This document shows, in pieces, positions 1-5,063 of a stretch of DNA of 9,873 nucleotides. Source of the stretch: Oscillospiraceae bacterium (GTDB lineage: Bacteria > Bacillota > Clostridia > Oscillospirales > Ruminococcaceae). A program made the translations under genes and the position numbers. The notes under the pieces were generated by a model. That model had not been told where the DNA came from and searched no databases. It saw only the letters and a list, made by a program, of their open reading frames with translations. Each line of letters opens with the position of its first letter. Positions within the stretch are counted from its first letter, which is position 1. The DNA is taken from contig JAFYEQ010000162.1 in the NCBI GenBank assembly GCA_017544185.1, forward strand, positions 1 through 9,873, in the 5' to 3' direction.

Positions 1-35
1 GTCAGCCCGCCTATTGTAAGAAATAAGCTTAACAT
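1..35 (-). CDS. possible start of a leftward gene, cut by the window edge
   Basis: An ATG at 35 (minus strand) opens a frame that reads MLSLFLTIGGL and runs off the window. The same frame has a TAA at 42-44, so it cannot start further upstream. The purine-rich GAAAGG lies about 11 bases upstream, which is a weak and distant ribosome binding site. The few visible residues are hydrophobic, as for a first membrane segment or signal peptide. It would be the third gene in line after the two small frames at 83-325. With only 11 codons visible this may be chance. Confidence 0.2.
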   Translation of the reverse strand, partial: MLSLFLTIGGL

Positions 36-82
36 GATCTTTTAGGCCTTTCTTCCGGATCTCTGATTACCGTTTTTCTATC

Positions 83-178
83 TCATAATTCTGTAAGGCA
101 GACGATACCAAAACCAACGCCGTTGCCTACCACGGTAGTTACGATCAGTGTTATAATAAGGGCATCAAAACCGAACAT
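83..178 (-). CDS. small hydrophobic membrane peptide, 31 aa
   Basis: This frame encodes a 31-residue peptide beginning MFGFDALIITLIVTTVV and ending CLTEL. Almost the whole length (about residues 6-28) is hydrophobic, with a glycine-rich G-N-G-V-G-F-G stretch, so a single membrane-spanning helix is expected. A consensus AGGAGG (187-192) sits 8 bases before the ATG at 178. A second in-frame ATG at 184 is only 2 bases from the AGGAGG and is the less likely start. The stop of the basic 43-residue frame lies 15 bases upstream, so the two would be translated from one message. I recognise no family. Small membrane peptides of this size include type I toxins, regulators of larger membrane proteins and bacteriocin-like peptides, and nothing here chooses among these. 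The ribosome binding site and spacing are the main support. A frameshifted or degraded longer gene is also possible. Confidence 0.45.
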   Translation of the reverse strand: MFGFDALIITLIVTTVVGNGVGFGIVCLTEL

Positions 179-193
179 TTTCATTTCCTCCTT

Positions 194-325
194 TTATCGT
201 TTTCTTGTTTTGTGTAACAGTTGTTTGCATCTGTTTTCCCTGTGATCGTGTCCCAGATATACTGTGGGATCTCGCTGCTTATGAAAGACCTTAGCGGACA
301 TTACCTTAGTAGACTTCTTGAACAT
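194..325 (-). CDS. small basic peptide, 43 aa
   Basis: This leftward frame encodes a 43-residue, strongly basic peptide that starts MFKKSTKVMSAKVFHKQRDP and ends in KTRKR. It has many Lys, Arg and His residues, one cysteine and no hydrophobic segment. An AAAGGAAG ribosome binding site (333-340) lies 7 bases before the ATG at 325. The open frame continues upstream to 520, but that part runs through a palindromic repeat and is probably not coding. The ATG at 343 would place the ribosome binding site inside the gene. The stop at 194-196 is followed directly by the AGGAGG of the next small frame, consistent with a two-peptide operon. Codon choice (AAG, GTA, TCC, GCT) resembles the larger genes nearby. 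No family is recognised. A nucleic-acid-binding or membrane-partner peptide is conceivable, but that is inference. Confidence 0.4.
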   Translation of the reverse strand: MFKKSTKVMSAKVFHKQRDPTVYLGHDHRENRCKQLLHKTRKR

Positions 326-432
326 AATGATACTTCCTTTCATATCTGCGAGCTGTTGCTCGTTCTGTTTCCTGTCGGGCTCTCTCGCCCTTTGTACATT
401 TGACCGAAGGAAAAATAAAAAAGGCCAAAGAT

Positions 433-449
433 CGAAAAAAATTTTTTCG
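433..449. repeat. A-tract/T-tract palindrome
   Basis: The bases CGAAAAAAATTTTTTCG form a near-perfect palindrome that could fold into an AT hairpin or act as a bent A-tract upstream element. It lies between the divergent small peptide genes and htrA. A run of T follows the arm on either strand, but there is no GC-rich stem, so a terminator is unlikely. Confidence 0.45.
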
Positions 450-460
450 TGGCATTTATG

Positions 461-494
461 GGAAGGGCGGACACGCAGGTCCGCCCCTACGGGA
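461..494. repeat. dispersed palindromic repeat, copy 1
   Basis: The perfect 8-bp arms GGGCGGAC (465-472) and GTCCGCCC (479-486) enclose the loop ACGCAG, followed by CCTACGGGAA. The same core recurs at 575 and at 6272. It is a REP-like extragenic palindrome; similar sequences are scattered through many clostridial genomes (from memory, not searched here). Confidence 0.75.
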
Positions 495-570
495 AAAGGC
501 GCAGCGATGCGATCTGACATGGTCCTGGTCTATCCTGCGTTTCCCCGGAAAAGAGGACATTTTATTTGTG

Positions 571-606
571 AAGAGGGCGGACACGCAGGTCCCGCCCCTA
601 CGGGAA
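571..606. repeat. dispersed palindromic repeat, copy 2
   Basis: This has the same core as copy 1, with GGGCGGAC at 575-582, the identical loop ACGCAG, and a right arm carrying one extra C (GTCCCGCCC, 589-597). The tail CCTACGGGAAG is shared. Copies 1 and 2 lie 110 bases apart in the same orientation, upstream of htrA. Confidence 0.75.
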
Positions 607-615
607 GAAGGTGTG

Positions 616-643
616 GCAGGGGCGAGCCCATGCCCTACGGGAA
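616..643. repeat. diverged palindromic element with shared CCCTACGGGAA tail
   Basis: This element directly follows copy 2. It has GGGGCGAGCCC then ATGCCC, so GGGC can pair with GCCC, and it ends with the same CCCTACGGGAA tail as copies 1 and 2. It looks like a second family member or a diverged copy placed in tandem. Confidence 0.5.
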
Positions 644-791
644 AGAGCGTCTGTCACGGTGCGCATATATTATTTTTTATTTTCTTTTAGTCTATCATCA
701 CATCGTTTTCACATTCATGGTATATCATACGTTACAGAACAAAGGAAGAGCGTGATACAGGCGCTCGTGATAGATAGAAAGGATGAGCTAT

Positions 792-2132
792 ATGTATGAG
801 AGCAATTATAATTATATAGATGTCCCCGAGCAGCGACCTAAGAAGAGCGGGGCGGGCAAGACCATCGCCCTCATCCTTGCAGTGGCACTGGTAGGCGGTG
901 CATCCGGCTTCGGCGGTGCATATCTCCAGAAGTCCATACTCGACAAGAACGCTCCTGCGGAGACCGTGCAGATCTCTCAGGATGCTCCCGCGGTGACTAC
1001 TCCCGCGCTGTCCAGCATCCCCTCAGATGACGCAGTGGTCACTCCTACGACTCACTCCGCTGCCGCAGGTCAGCTCACAACAAAGCAGATAATCAAGAAG
1101 GTCACTCCTTCCGTCGTCAGCGTCAAGGCTGTAGCAAATGACGGTAGCGGCGGCACGGGCACAGGCATAGTCCTCTCGGCTGACGGCTACATCATCACCA
1201 ATGCACATGTGGTACAGTACCAGACGCAGGAGGCAGTGGACGACGGCGGCTACAACGGCGGCTGGGGCTCCGAGGATATATTCAAATACTTCTTCGGCGG
1301 CGGAAACTACCGTACCGTTACCAAGGACGTAGACAAGGTGACCATAGTCCTCTCCGAGGATGACTCTCAGGAGTACGAGGCTGAGATAATCGGTGCGGAC
1401 ACCGCGTCGGATATCGCAGTACTGAAGATAGACGCATCTCAGGTAAAGCTCACACCTGCTGAGTTCGGCGACTCCAACGAGCTGGAGATGGGCGATACCG
1501 CCATAGCTATCGGCTATCCTCTGGGTCTGGGCCTGTCCGTATCTCAGGGCATAATCTCCGGACTCAACCGTACTCTCGACATGGAGCGCTCCACAGGCGG
1601 CGCAGCATCCCTGACACTGATCCAGACCGATACGCCCATAAATGCGGGCAACTCCGGCGGTCCTCTGGTGAACGCCTACGGTCAGGTAGTGGGCATCACC
1701 TCCTCCAAGCTGGTACAGAGCAGCATAGAGGGCGTGGCCTTCGCTATACCGATCACCGATGCTATGCCTATGATCTCCGACCTGATGAACCAGGGTTATA
1801 TCACCAATACCACTCCTCAGATCGGCATCACGGGATCTAATATCAATAATTCCATATCCAGATACTACTCGCTGCCCGTTGACAAGGGCGTTATGGTAGT
1901 CAGCGTCAACGAAGGCAGCGGTGAAGAGGCTGCAGGCATAGAAGCAGGCGATGTGATCGTGGCCGCCGACGGCAAGGACGTTGCCAGCATGGAAGACCTT
2001 ACCGATATCAAGTCCACGAAGAAGATCGGCGACACCATGACCATAACTCTGGCAAGAGCCACCGGCAACATCGACGTTGAGGTAACTCTCACCGGCATAG
2101 ACAAGCCCGAGATGGAGACCTCCGACAACTGA
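792..2132 (+). CDS. htrA: HtrA/DegP-like membrane-anchored serine protease with PDZ domain
   Basis: This is an S1C-family serine protease of 446 residues that degrades or refolds misfolded proteins outside the membrane. After a charged N-terminus, one membrane anchor spans about residues 24-45, followed by an Ala/Thr/Pro-rich linker to about 97. The trypsin-like domain (about 98-320) carries the full catalytic triad: H139 in TNAHVV, D207 in SDIAVLKI and S288 in GNSGGPL. One PDZ domain (about 330-435) follows, with the binding-loop-like region near MVVSV and the AGIEAGDVIVAADG motif. A Gly/Tyr/Trp-rich insertion of about 35 residues sits between the catalytic His and Asp (about 142-176), at the place of the LA loop of DegP. 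AAAGGA (778-783) is 8 bases from the ATG at 792. The in-frame ATG at 783 overlaps that site and is less likely. The gene appears to be monocistronic, with a terminator at 2211. Size and domain order match Gram-positive HtrA/YkdA-type proteases. Confidence 0.95.
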   Translation: MYESNYNYIDVPEQRPKKSGAGKTIALILAVALVGGASGFGGAYLQKSILDKNAPAETVQISQDAPAVTTPALSSIPSDDAVVTPTTHSAAAGQLTTKQIIKKVTPSVVSVKAVANDGSGGTGTGIVLSADGYIITNAHVVQYQTQEAVDDGGYNGGWGSEDIFKYFFGGGNYRTVTKDVDKVTIVLSEDDSQEYEAEIIGADTASDIAVLKIDASQVKLTPAEFGDSNELEMGDTAIAIGYPLGLGLSVSQGIISGLNRTLDMERSTGGAASLTLIQTDTPINAGNSGGPLVNAYGQVVGITSSKLVQSSIEGVAFAIPITDAMPMISDLMNQGYITNTTPQIGITGSNINNSISRYYSLPVDKGVMVVSVNEGSGEEAAGIEAGDVIVAADGKDVASMEDLTDIKSTKKIGDTMTITLARATGNIDVEVTLTGIDKPEMETSDN

Positions 2133-2133
2133 T

Positions 2134-2158
2134 CGTCATATGATGCAGACATATGACG
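2134..2158. repeat. 9-bp inverted repeat immediately after the htrA stop
   Basis: The arms CGTCATATG (2134-2142) and CATATGACG (2150-2158) are perfect inverted copies around a 7-base spacer, starting one base after the htrA stop codon. No T-tract follows, so this is not a standard terminator. It could be a 3' mRNA-stabilising hairpin or a protein-binding palindrome. Confidence 0.55.
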
Positions 2159-2210
2159 CCACCACTTCATGATCTCTCCTATCAACATATTACCCCCTCT
2201 CTTTTGGATG

Positions 2211-2237
2211 CGCCGTCTGTTCACAGACGGCGTTTTC
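2211..2237 (+). terminator. intrinsic terminator of htrA
   Basis: The 9-bp GC-rich stem CGCCGTCTG/CAGACGGCG (2211-2219 with 2224-2232) has a TTCA tetraloop and is followed by TTTT. It lies 78 bases after the htrA stop. There is no T-tract on the other side, so it works for rightward transcription only. Confidence 0.8.
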
Positions 2238-2274
2238 CATATCTCGTCGGTACACAGGACGGAAAGCGATATCA

Positions 2275-2307
2275 AAGAGCGCAGCCCGTTGTCGGAGCTG
2301 CGCTCTT
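2275..2307 (-). terminator. probable terminator of the toxin-antitoxin operon
   Basis: The perfect 11-bp stem AAGAGCGCAGC/GCTGCGCTCTT (2275-2285 with 2297-2307) has an 11-base loop and lies just beyond the antitoxin stop. In the leftward direction only a short TTGAT follows, so termination by the hairpin alone may be incomplete. It sits back-to-back with the htrA terminator between two convergent genes. Confidence 0.6.
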
Positions 2308-2311
2308 GGCA

Positions 2312-2626
2312 TCATCCATGATGATAGTTATCCATCGATACATCGACGGCATCTTTTGGGATGAAGGATACCTTCAATACCATCCCCATCCCGTCGGCAA
2401 GGCGCTGGAGCAGTCTTATGGACGGATTCCGGGTGCCGTTCTCCAGCTTGCTGATCTCTGTCTGAGCGATGCCTGTGCGCTCCGACAGATCCTTTTGAGT
2501 CATGTTTTGAGATGTACGTGCGTCTATCATGGCTCTTATCACATCCATCTCGGGACGGATCTCAGCATATGCCTGTGCGAAGTCGGGATCCTTCATCTTG
2601 TTCTTTTTATATTCTCTGAGTGTCAT
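2312..2626 (-). CDS. higA: XRE-family antitoxin of a HigBA-type module
   Basis: This 104-residue protein has a lambda-repressor/Cro-type helix-turn-helix at about residues 40-81 (TQKDLSERTGIAQTEISKLE, then NPS and LLQRLADGMG). It is expected to bind and neutralise the upstream toxin and to repress the shared promoter. The N-terminal 38 residues are charged and begin with a conserved-looking MTLREYKKNKMKDPDFAQAY segment, a layout common in HigA-like antitoxins. It lies 19 bases after the toxin stop, with AAGG about 6-8 bases before the ATG. The order toxin-then-antitoxin is characteristic of higBA rather than relBE or mazEF. Downstream lies a strong hairpin. The family assignment is firm; the functional pairing with this toxin follows from the operon context. 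Confidence 0.9.
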   Translation of the reverse strand: MTLREYKKNKMKDPDFAQAYAEIRPEMDVIRAMIDARTSQNMTQKDLSERTGIAQTEISKLENGTRNPSIRLLQRLADGMGMVLKVSFIPKDAVDVSMDNYHHG

Positions 2627-2645
2627 GATATCACCTTCTATCTTG

Positions 2646-2996
2646 TTATCTGTGTGAGTTCCGTTCTATCCAGTCAGCGCGCCTCTTCTTGGCTAATGAT
2701 ATCTCGCCGGGCGGTGTCTTTTGAGTTTTCTTGACAAAGCCGTTGGTGACTACGATCTTTGCATCAACATAGAAGAAAAACAAGGTGCGTGTGATGTTGC
2801 TCCCGAATTTACACCTCAGTTCAAAGATGCCGTCGTCCAGATGTCTTGTGTATGGCATTGTGAGTTCCGTGCCCTTTTCTTCGAGCAGCTCGAGCATGCC
2901 GACCAGCTTTGCCGCCATCTTGACATCTAAAGAGTCGATAAATTCTGCAACAGGAGATCTGCCGTCTTTTGTTTCATATAATTCTAACTGGAACAT
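2646..2996 (-). CDS. higB: RelE/ParE-superfamily toxin, HigB / phage Gp49-like
   Basis: This 116-residue protein of the Gp49-like (HigB) group of RelE-fold toxins is expected to be a ribosome-dependent mRNA endonuclease that slows growth when free of antitoxin. Family hallmarks are visible: an N-terminal strand and PVAEFI helix, the DDGIFELR strand (about residues 54-61), the core NITRTLFFFY with R70, and the typical C-terminal GFVKKTQKTP (about 86-95) followed by a basic helix with AKKRRADW. Length is normal for the family and the frame is intact. GAGGA (3004-3008) lies 7 bases before the ATG. It is first in the operon with the XRE antitoxin. Exact catalytic residues differ among HigB proteins, and I do not claim cleavage specificity. 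Confidence 0.9.
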   Translation of the reverse strand: MFQLELYETKDGRSPVAEFIDSLDVKMAAKLVGMLELLEEKGTELTMPYTRHLDDGIFELRCKFGSNITRTLFFFYVDAKIVVTNGFVKKTQKTPPGEISLAKKRRADWIERNSHR

Positions 2997-3028
2997 ATCG
3001 ATATCCTCACAGGGTCTTTCTTGATCAT

Positions 3029-3057
3029 ATTATATTAGATATATCTCAATATGTCAA
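3029..3057 (-). promoter_or_regulatory. consensus promoter of higBA with palindromic operator candidate
   Basis: Leftward, TTGACA (3052-3057) and TATAAT (3029-3034) are both perfect consensus hexamers separated by exactly 17 bases. Inside the spacer lies the palindrome AGATATATCT (3037-3046), placed where a bound HigA dimer would block RNA polymerase. The promoter fits; the operator role is inferred from autoregulation known for this class. Confidence 0.85.
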
Positions 3058-3096
3058 GACTTTTTTCGCTTTCGATAATGTGATCATTGTTTACGA

Positions 3097-3203
3097 ATAG
3101 TATAATATAGATAGAATATACTATATGTTGCACATCATACACGGATAATTGTGCATAATGCTGCATATAGGCGGGAGATATAGTGGGTCATAATGTGCAT
3201 ATA
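3097..3203. repeat. AT-rich nested inverted and direct repeats between higBA and tRNA promoters
   Basis: This gene-free stretch holds several symmetric elements. ATAGTATA (3097-3104) is inverted as TATACTAT (3117-3124). CTATATG (3121-3127) is inverted as CATATAG (3164-3170) and encloses TGCACA (3129-3134) inverted as TGTGCA (3150-3155). The segment CATAATG(C)TGCATATA occurs twice in direct orientation (3154-3169 and 3189-3203). It may be regulatory DNA or simply AT-rich low-complexity sequence. There is no good ribosome binding site or reading frame. Confidence 0.4.
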
Positions 3204-3233
3204 TACAAATCAGCTAAAAACGAAAAAAAACTC

Positions 3234-3262
3234 TTGACAAATGCCGCGGGATATGGTATGAT
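3234..3262 (+). promoter_or_regulatory. promoter of the tRNA operon
   Basis: TTGACA (3234-3239) matches the -35 consensus exactly, the spacer is 17 bases, and TATGAT (3257-3262) differs from the -10 consensus at one position. Transcription should start near 3269, giving a leader of about 58 bases before tRNA-Val. The GC-rich start region GCCGCGGG lies in the spacer. An A-rich run just upstream (3220-3230) may act as an UP element. Confidence 0.85.
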
Positions 3263-3327
3263 GTTTAAGTCGGTTGAACACGACATCCTCAAAGCCTCTG
3301 ATTACCACAATGATCACGAGTCGAAGT

Positions 3328-3403
3328 GGAAGCTTAGCTCAGCTGGGAGAGCATCTGCCTTACAAGCAGAGGGTCATAGGTTCGAGCCCTATAGTTTCCA
3401 CCA
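3328..3403 (+). tRNA. tRNA-Val (anticodon TAC)
   Basis: This 76-base cloverleaf has the acceptor stem GGAAGCT/AGTTTCC with one G-U pair, D-stem GCTC/GAGC, anticodon stem TCTGC/GCAGA with loop CTTACAA (anticodon TAC, valine), T-stem ATAGG/CCTAT with TTCGAGC, discriminator A and an encoded CCA. It is the first gene of the tRNA operon. Confidence 0.95.
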
Positions 3404-3407
3404 ACCG

Positions 3408-3429
3408 TTGCGGAGCAGCAGCTCCGCAA
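3408..3429 (+). other. 9-bp hairpin in the tRNA-Val/tRNA-Asp spacer
   Basis: TTGCGGAGC (3408-3416) and GCTCCGCAA (3421-3429) form a perfect stem with an AGCA loop, filling almost all of the 31-base spacer. No T-tract follows, so it should not terminate transcription. It may guide processing of the precursor. The other two spacers in this operon are only 4-5 bases. Confidence 0.6.
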
Positions 3430-3434
3430 GATAC

Positions 3435-3511
3435 GGCCTGGTAGTTCAGCTGGTTAGAACGCCGCCCTGTCACGGCGGAGGTCGTGGGTTCGAGTCCCAT
3501 CCAGGTCGCCA
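3435..3511 (+). tRNA. tRNA-Asp (anticodon GTC)
   Basis: This 77-base cloverleaf has the acceptor stem GGCCTGG/CCAGGTC, D-arm GTTC/GAAC, anticodon stem GCCGC with loop CCTGTCACG region giving anticodon GTC (aspartate), T-stem GTGGG/CCCAT with TTCGAGT, discriminator G typical of tRNA-Asp, and an encoded CCA. Confidence 0.95.
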
Positions 3512-3515
3512 ATGT

Positions 3516-3591
3516 GCTTCTGTAGCTCAGTCGGTAGAGCAGGGGACTGAAAATCCCCGTGTCGATGGTTCGATTCCGTCCGGAAGCACCA
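3516..3591 (+). tRNA. tRNA-Phe (anticodon GAA)
   Basis: This 76-base cloverleaf has the acceptor stem GCTTCTG/CGGAAGC with one G-U pair, D-stem GCTC/GAGC, anticodon stem GGGGA/TCCCC with loop CTGAAAA (anticodon GAA, phenylalanine), T-loop TTCGATT, discriminator A and an encoded CCA. Only 4 bases separate it from tRNA-Asp. Confidence 0.95.
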
Positions 3592-3596
3592 AATAT

Positions 3597-3672
3597 GCGG
3601 ATTTAGCTCATCTGGTAGAGCGCCACCTTGCCAAGGTGGAGGTAGCGAGTTCGAGCCTCGTAATCCGCTCCA
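3597..3672 (+). tRNA. tRNA-Gly (anticodon GCC)
   Basis: This 76-base cloverleaf has the acceptor stem GCGGATT/AATCCGC, D-stem GCTC/GAGC, anticodon stem CCACC/GGTGG with loop TTGCCAA (anticodon GCC, glycine), T-stem GCGAG/CTCGT with TTCGAGC, discriminator T usual for tRNA-Gly, and an encoded CCA. It is the last gene of the operon; a terminator follows 8 bases later. Confidence 0.95.
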
Positions 3673-3680
3673 CGATTTGT

Positions 3681-3709
3681 CGAGGCAATAGCCTCGGCAT
3701 TTTATTTTA
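3681..3709 (+). terminator. intrinsic terminator of the tRNA operon
   Basis: The short stem CGAGGC/GCCTCG (3681-3686 with 3691-3696) has an AATA loop and is followed after GCA by TTTTATTTTA. The 6-bp stem and interrupted T-tract suggest moderate strength, so some read-through into the STAS-fusion gene 50 bases downstream is possible. Confidence 0.75.
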
Positions 3710-3758
3710 CCCTGAAGATCACGCCTGTACGCCGCTGACCGTTGATATGAGGTAGCAT

Positions 3759-4958
3759 ATGGATATCACGATGACTGATGAGAGGATCGTTTTTGCCCCT
3801 GTGGGACGTATAGATGCGCTGACTGCGGAGAGCTTCGGTGAGGAGCTGGCTCGTGGCGTCAGAGAGAACGCCGAGCTCCTTCCGTATATCGACCTGTCTG
3901 CGGTGGGATATATATCCAGTGCGGGGCTCCGTGCTCTGCTCATGGCTGCCAAGGCTACAGAGCTGCCGATCCATGTCACGGGCGTCAGCGAGGAGCTGTA
4001 TGACATATTCGTCATGACGGGCTTCACGGGCGTGCTGGTGATAGAGAAGGCGGCAAATGCCAACGATATGGATATCCTCGACATACGCACGCTGGATATC
4101 AGCGGGCTGGAGATGATCTCCCGCGACGACCTTAGCTGCACCTATCTCGTGGATGCAGAGACTATCGTCAAGGTGTATGACAGGAGCGTATCCCTCGACC
4201 ATATAAGGGCGTGCAAGAAAAAGTCCGAGGTGTCCCTGAGGGCAGGGGTGCCGACCTGCATATCCTACGATGTGGTGGACTGCGGCGGATGCTACGGCCT
4301 GCTGTATGAGCGCATATGCGACGCTGTCCCCCTCGCCGAGGTGATGAAGGCAGACAGAGACCATATCGGGTCCTATGCCTCAAGGGTCGCAGGCTGGATA
4401 AAGACCGTCAATGCTGTGGATGCCGACAATACCATATTCCCGCCCGTAAGGCGCACGCTGAGACATATGATTCCCCGTCTCGAGGAGGCGGGCATACTCT
4501 CCCGCAGCGATGTGGACAGGCTCATAAACGTAGTGGTCAACGTGCCCAACAGCAGCTGCTACATACACGGGAACATCACTCCCACGTCCGTACTGGTGTC
4601 TAAGGGCGGCTTCATAGCGGCGGATGCCATATCCGCAGGGTCGGGGCATCCCATATTCGATCTGTCCAGCATTGCCTGGTACTTCAAGCTCCTGCCGCAG
4701 ATGGGGATCACGTCCCCTGCAGCCCCATTCACCGCAAAGGAGTGTGAGGCGTTCTGGGACGTGTTCATAGAGATGTATTTCGGCCATGCTCCGGCCAGCT
4801 TCACCGTAAAGGCCGAGTACCAGATAATGCAGTTCGCGGCGGTAAGATATCTGTGTGCTGCTGTGCTGGCGCCGGAACTCGTACAGCCCGGCATCACCAA
4901 CAAGGTGAAGCGTGCGGCGCTGTCCATGTGCGATGTGGTGGAGCCGCTGGTGTTCTGA
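3759..4958 (+). CDS. STAS domain fused to an APH/kinase-like phosphotransferase domain
   Basis: This 399-residue soluble fusion has two domains. Residues 1-100 form a STAS domain like anti-sigma-factor antagonists (SpoIIAA/RsbV): a GRIDALTAESF strand and helix, then the phosphorylation-loop region DLSAVGYISSAGLRALL with Ser53/Ser54 at the usual phosphoserine site. Residues about 115-399 resemble aminoglycoside-phosphotransferase/choline-kinase-fold proteins of the TIGR02172 type (recalled from memory): VKVYD with the expected ATP-site lysine, a catalytic loop YIHGNITPTSVLV (268-280), and AADAISAGSGHPIFDL (287-302). The usual catalytic Asp of HGD is Asn272, and only one Asp (D289) remains in the usual metal-binding D-x-D, so it may be a pseudokinase. 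TGAGG (3748-3752) is 6 bases from the ATG. I see no promoter of its own after the tRNA terminator. A partner-switching or phospho-signalling role is inferred. True aminoglycoside resistance is unlikely. Confidence 0.8.
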   Translation: MDITMTDERIVFAPVGRIDALTAESFGEELARGVRENAELLPYIDLSAVGYISSAGLRALLMAAKATELPIHVTGVSEELYDIFVMTGFTGVLVIEKAANANDMDILDIRTLDISGLEMISRDDLSCTYLVDAETIVKVYDRSVSLDHIRACKKKSEVSLRAGVPTCISYDVVDCGGCYGLLYERICDAVPLAEVMKADRDHIGSYASRVAGWIKTVNAVDADNTIFPPVRRTLRHMIPRLEEAGILSRSDVDRLINVVVNVPNSSCYIHGNITPTSVLVSKGGFIAADAISAGSGHPIFDLSSIAWYFKLLPQMGITSPAAPFTAKECEAFWDVFIEMYFGHAPASFTVKAEYQIMQFAAVRYLCAAVLAPELVQPGITNKVKRAALSMCDVVEPLVF

Positions 4959-5024
4959 TCGGGGCGACGGTCATGCATAACGCTGCTATGTTACCATTTT
5001 GATATAATTAATTTTGTAAAAAGG

Positions 5025-5053
5025 TTGATTTTTTTTGAAGTGTATGGTATAAT
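5025..5053 (+). promoter_or_regulatory. extended -10 promoter of the 338-aa hypothetical gene
   Basis: TTGATT (5025-5030), a 17-base spacer and a perfect TATAAT (5048-5053) preceded by TGG (an extended -10 TGn element) make a strong vegetative promoter. The spacer begins with a run of T. Transcription should start near 5060, leaving a leader of about 57 bases. Confidence 0.8.
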
Positions 5054-5063
5054 GGTACAGAAT

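Larger units (their letters stand above)
326..791. other. non-coding intergenic region with palindromic repeats
   Basis: This stretch of about 465 bases separates the leftward small frames from rightward htrA. Frames that stay open through it change reading phase across the repeats and lack ribosome binding sites. It holds two copies of a GGGCGGAC palindrome, a related GGGC/GCCC element, an A-tract/T-tract palindrome at 433-449, and two small hairpins in the putative leader of the leftward peptides (CGAGC/GCTCG near 348-361 and GGGC/GCCC near 377-390). A promoter for htrA must lie here, but I see only weak -10-like TATCAT sequences (693-698, 723-728) without a good -35. Confidence 0.6.

Noticed and set aside
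461..643. CRISPR-like array
   Set aside because: Only two to three imperfect copies with unequal spacing, and the same element recurs singly 5.8 kb away; no cas genes.
318..755. 145-codon rightward open frame
   Set aside because: It runs through both palindromic repeats, has low-complexity repeat-derived translation and no ribosome binding site, and it overlaps the better supported leftward peptide.
2153..2734. 193-codon rightward open frame opposite the toxin-antitoxin genes
   Set aside because: It is the antisense shadow of higA and part of higB, crosses two hairpin terminators and lacks a ribosome binding site.
3183..3755. 190-codon rightward open frame
   Set aside because: It spans all four tRNA genes and their terminator, so its openness is chance.
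3597..3760. tRNA-Gly 3' end as an integration attachment site
   Set aside because: No integrase, no second copy of the tRNA end and no mobile genes follow in the window.
4561..4680. aminoglycoside resistance gene
   Set aside because: The APH-like motif is degenerate (HGN), the domain is fused to STAS, and the overall sequence resembles the general kinase-like family rather than resistance enzymes.
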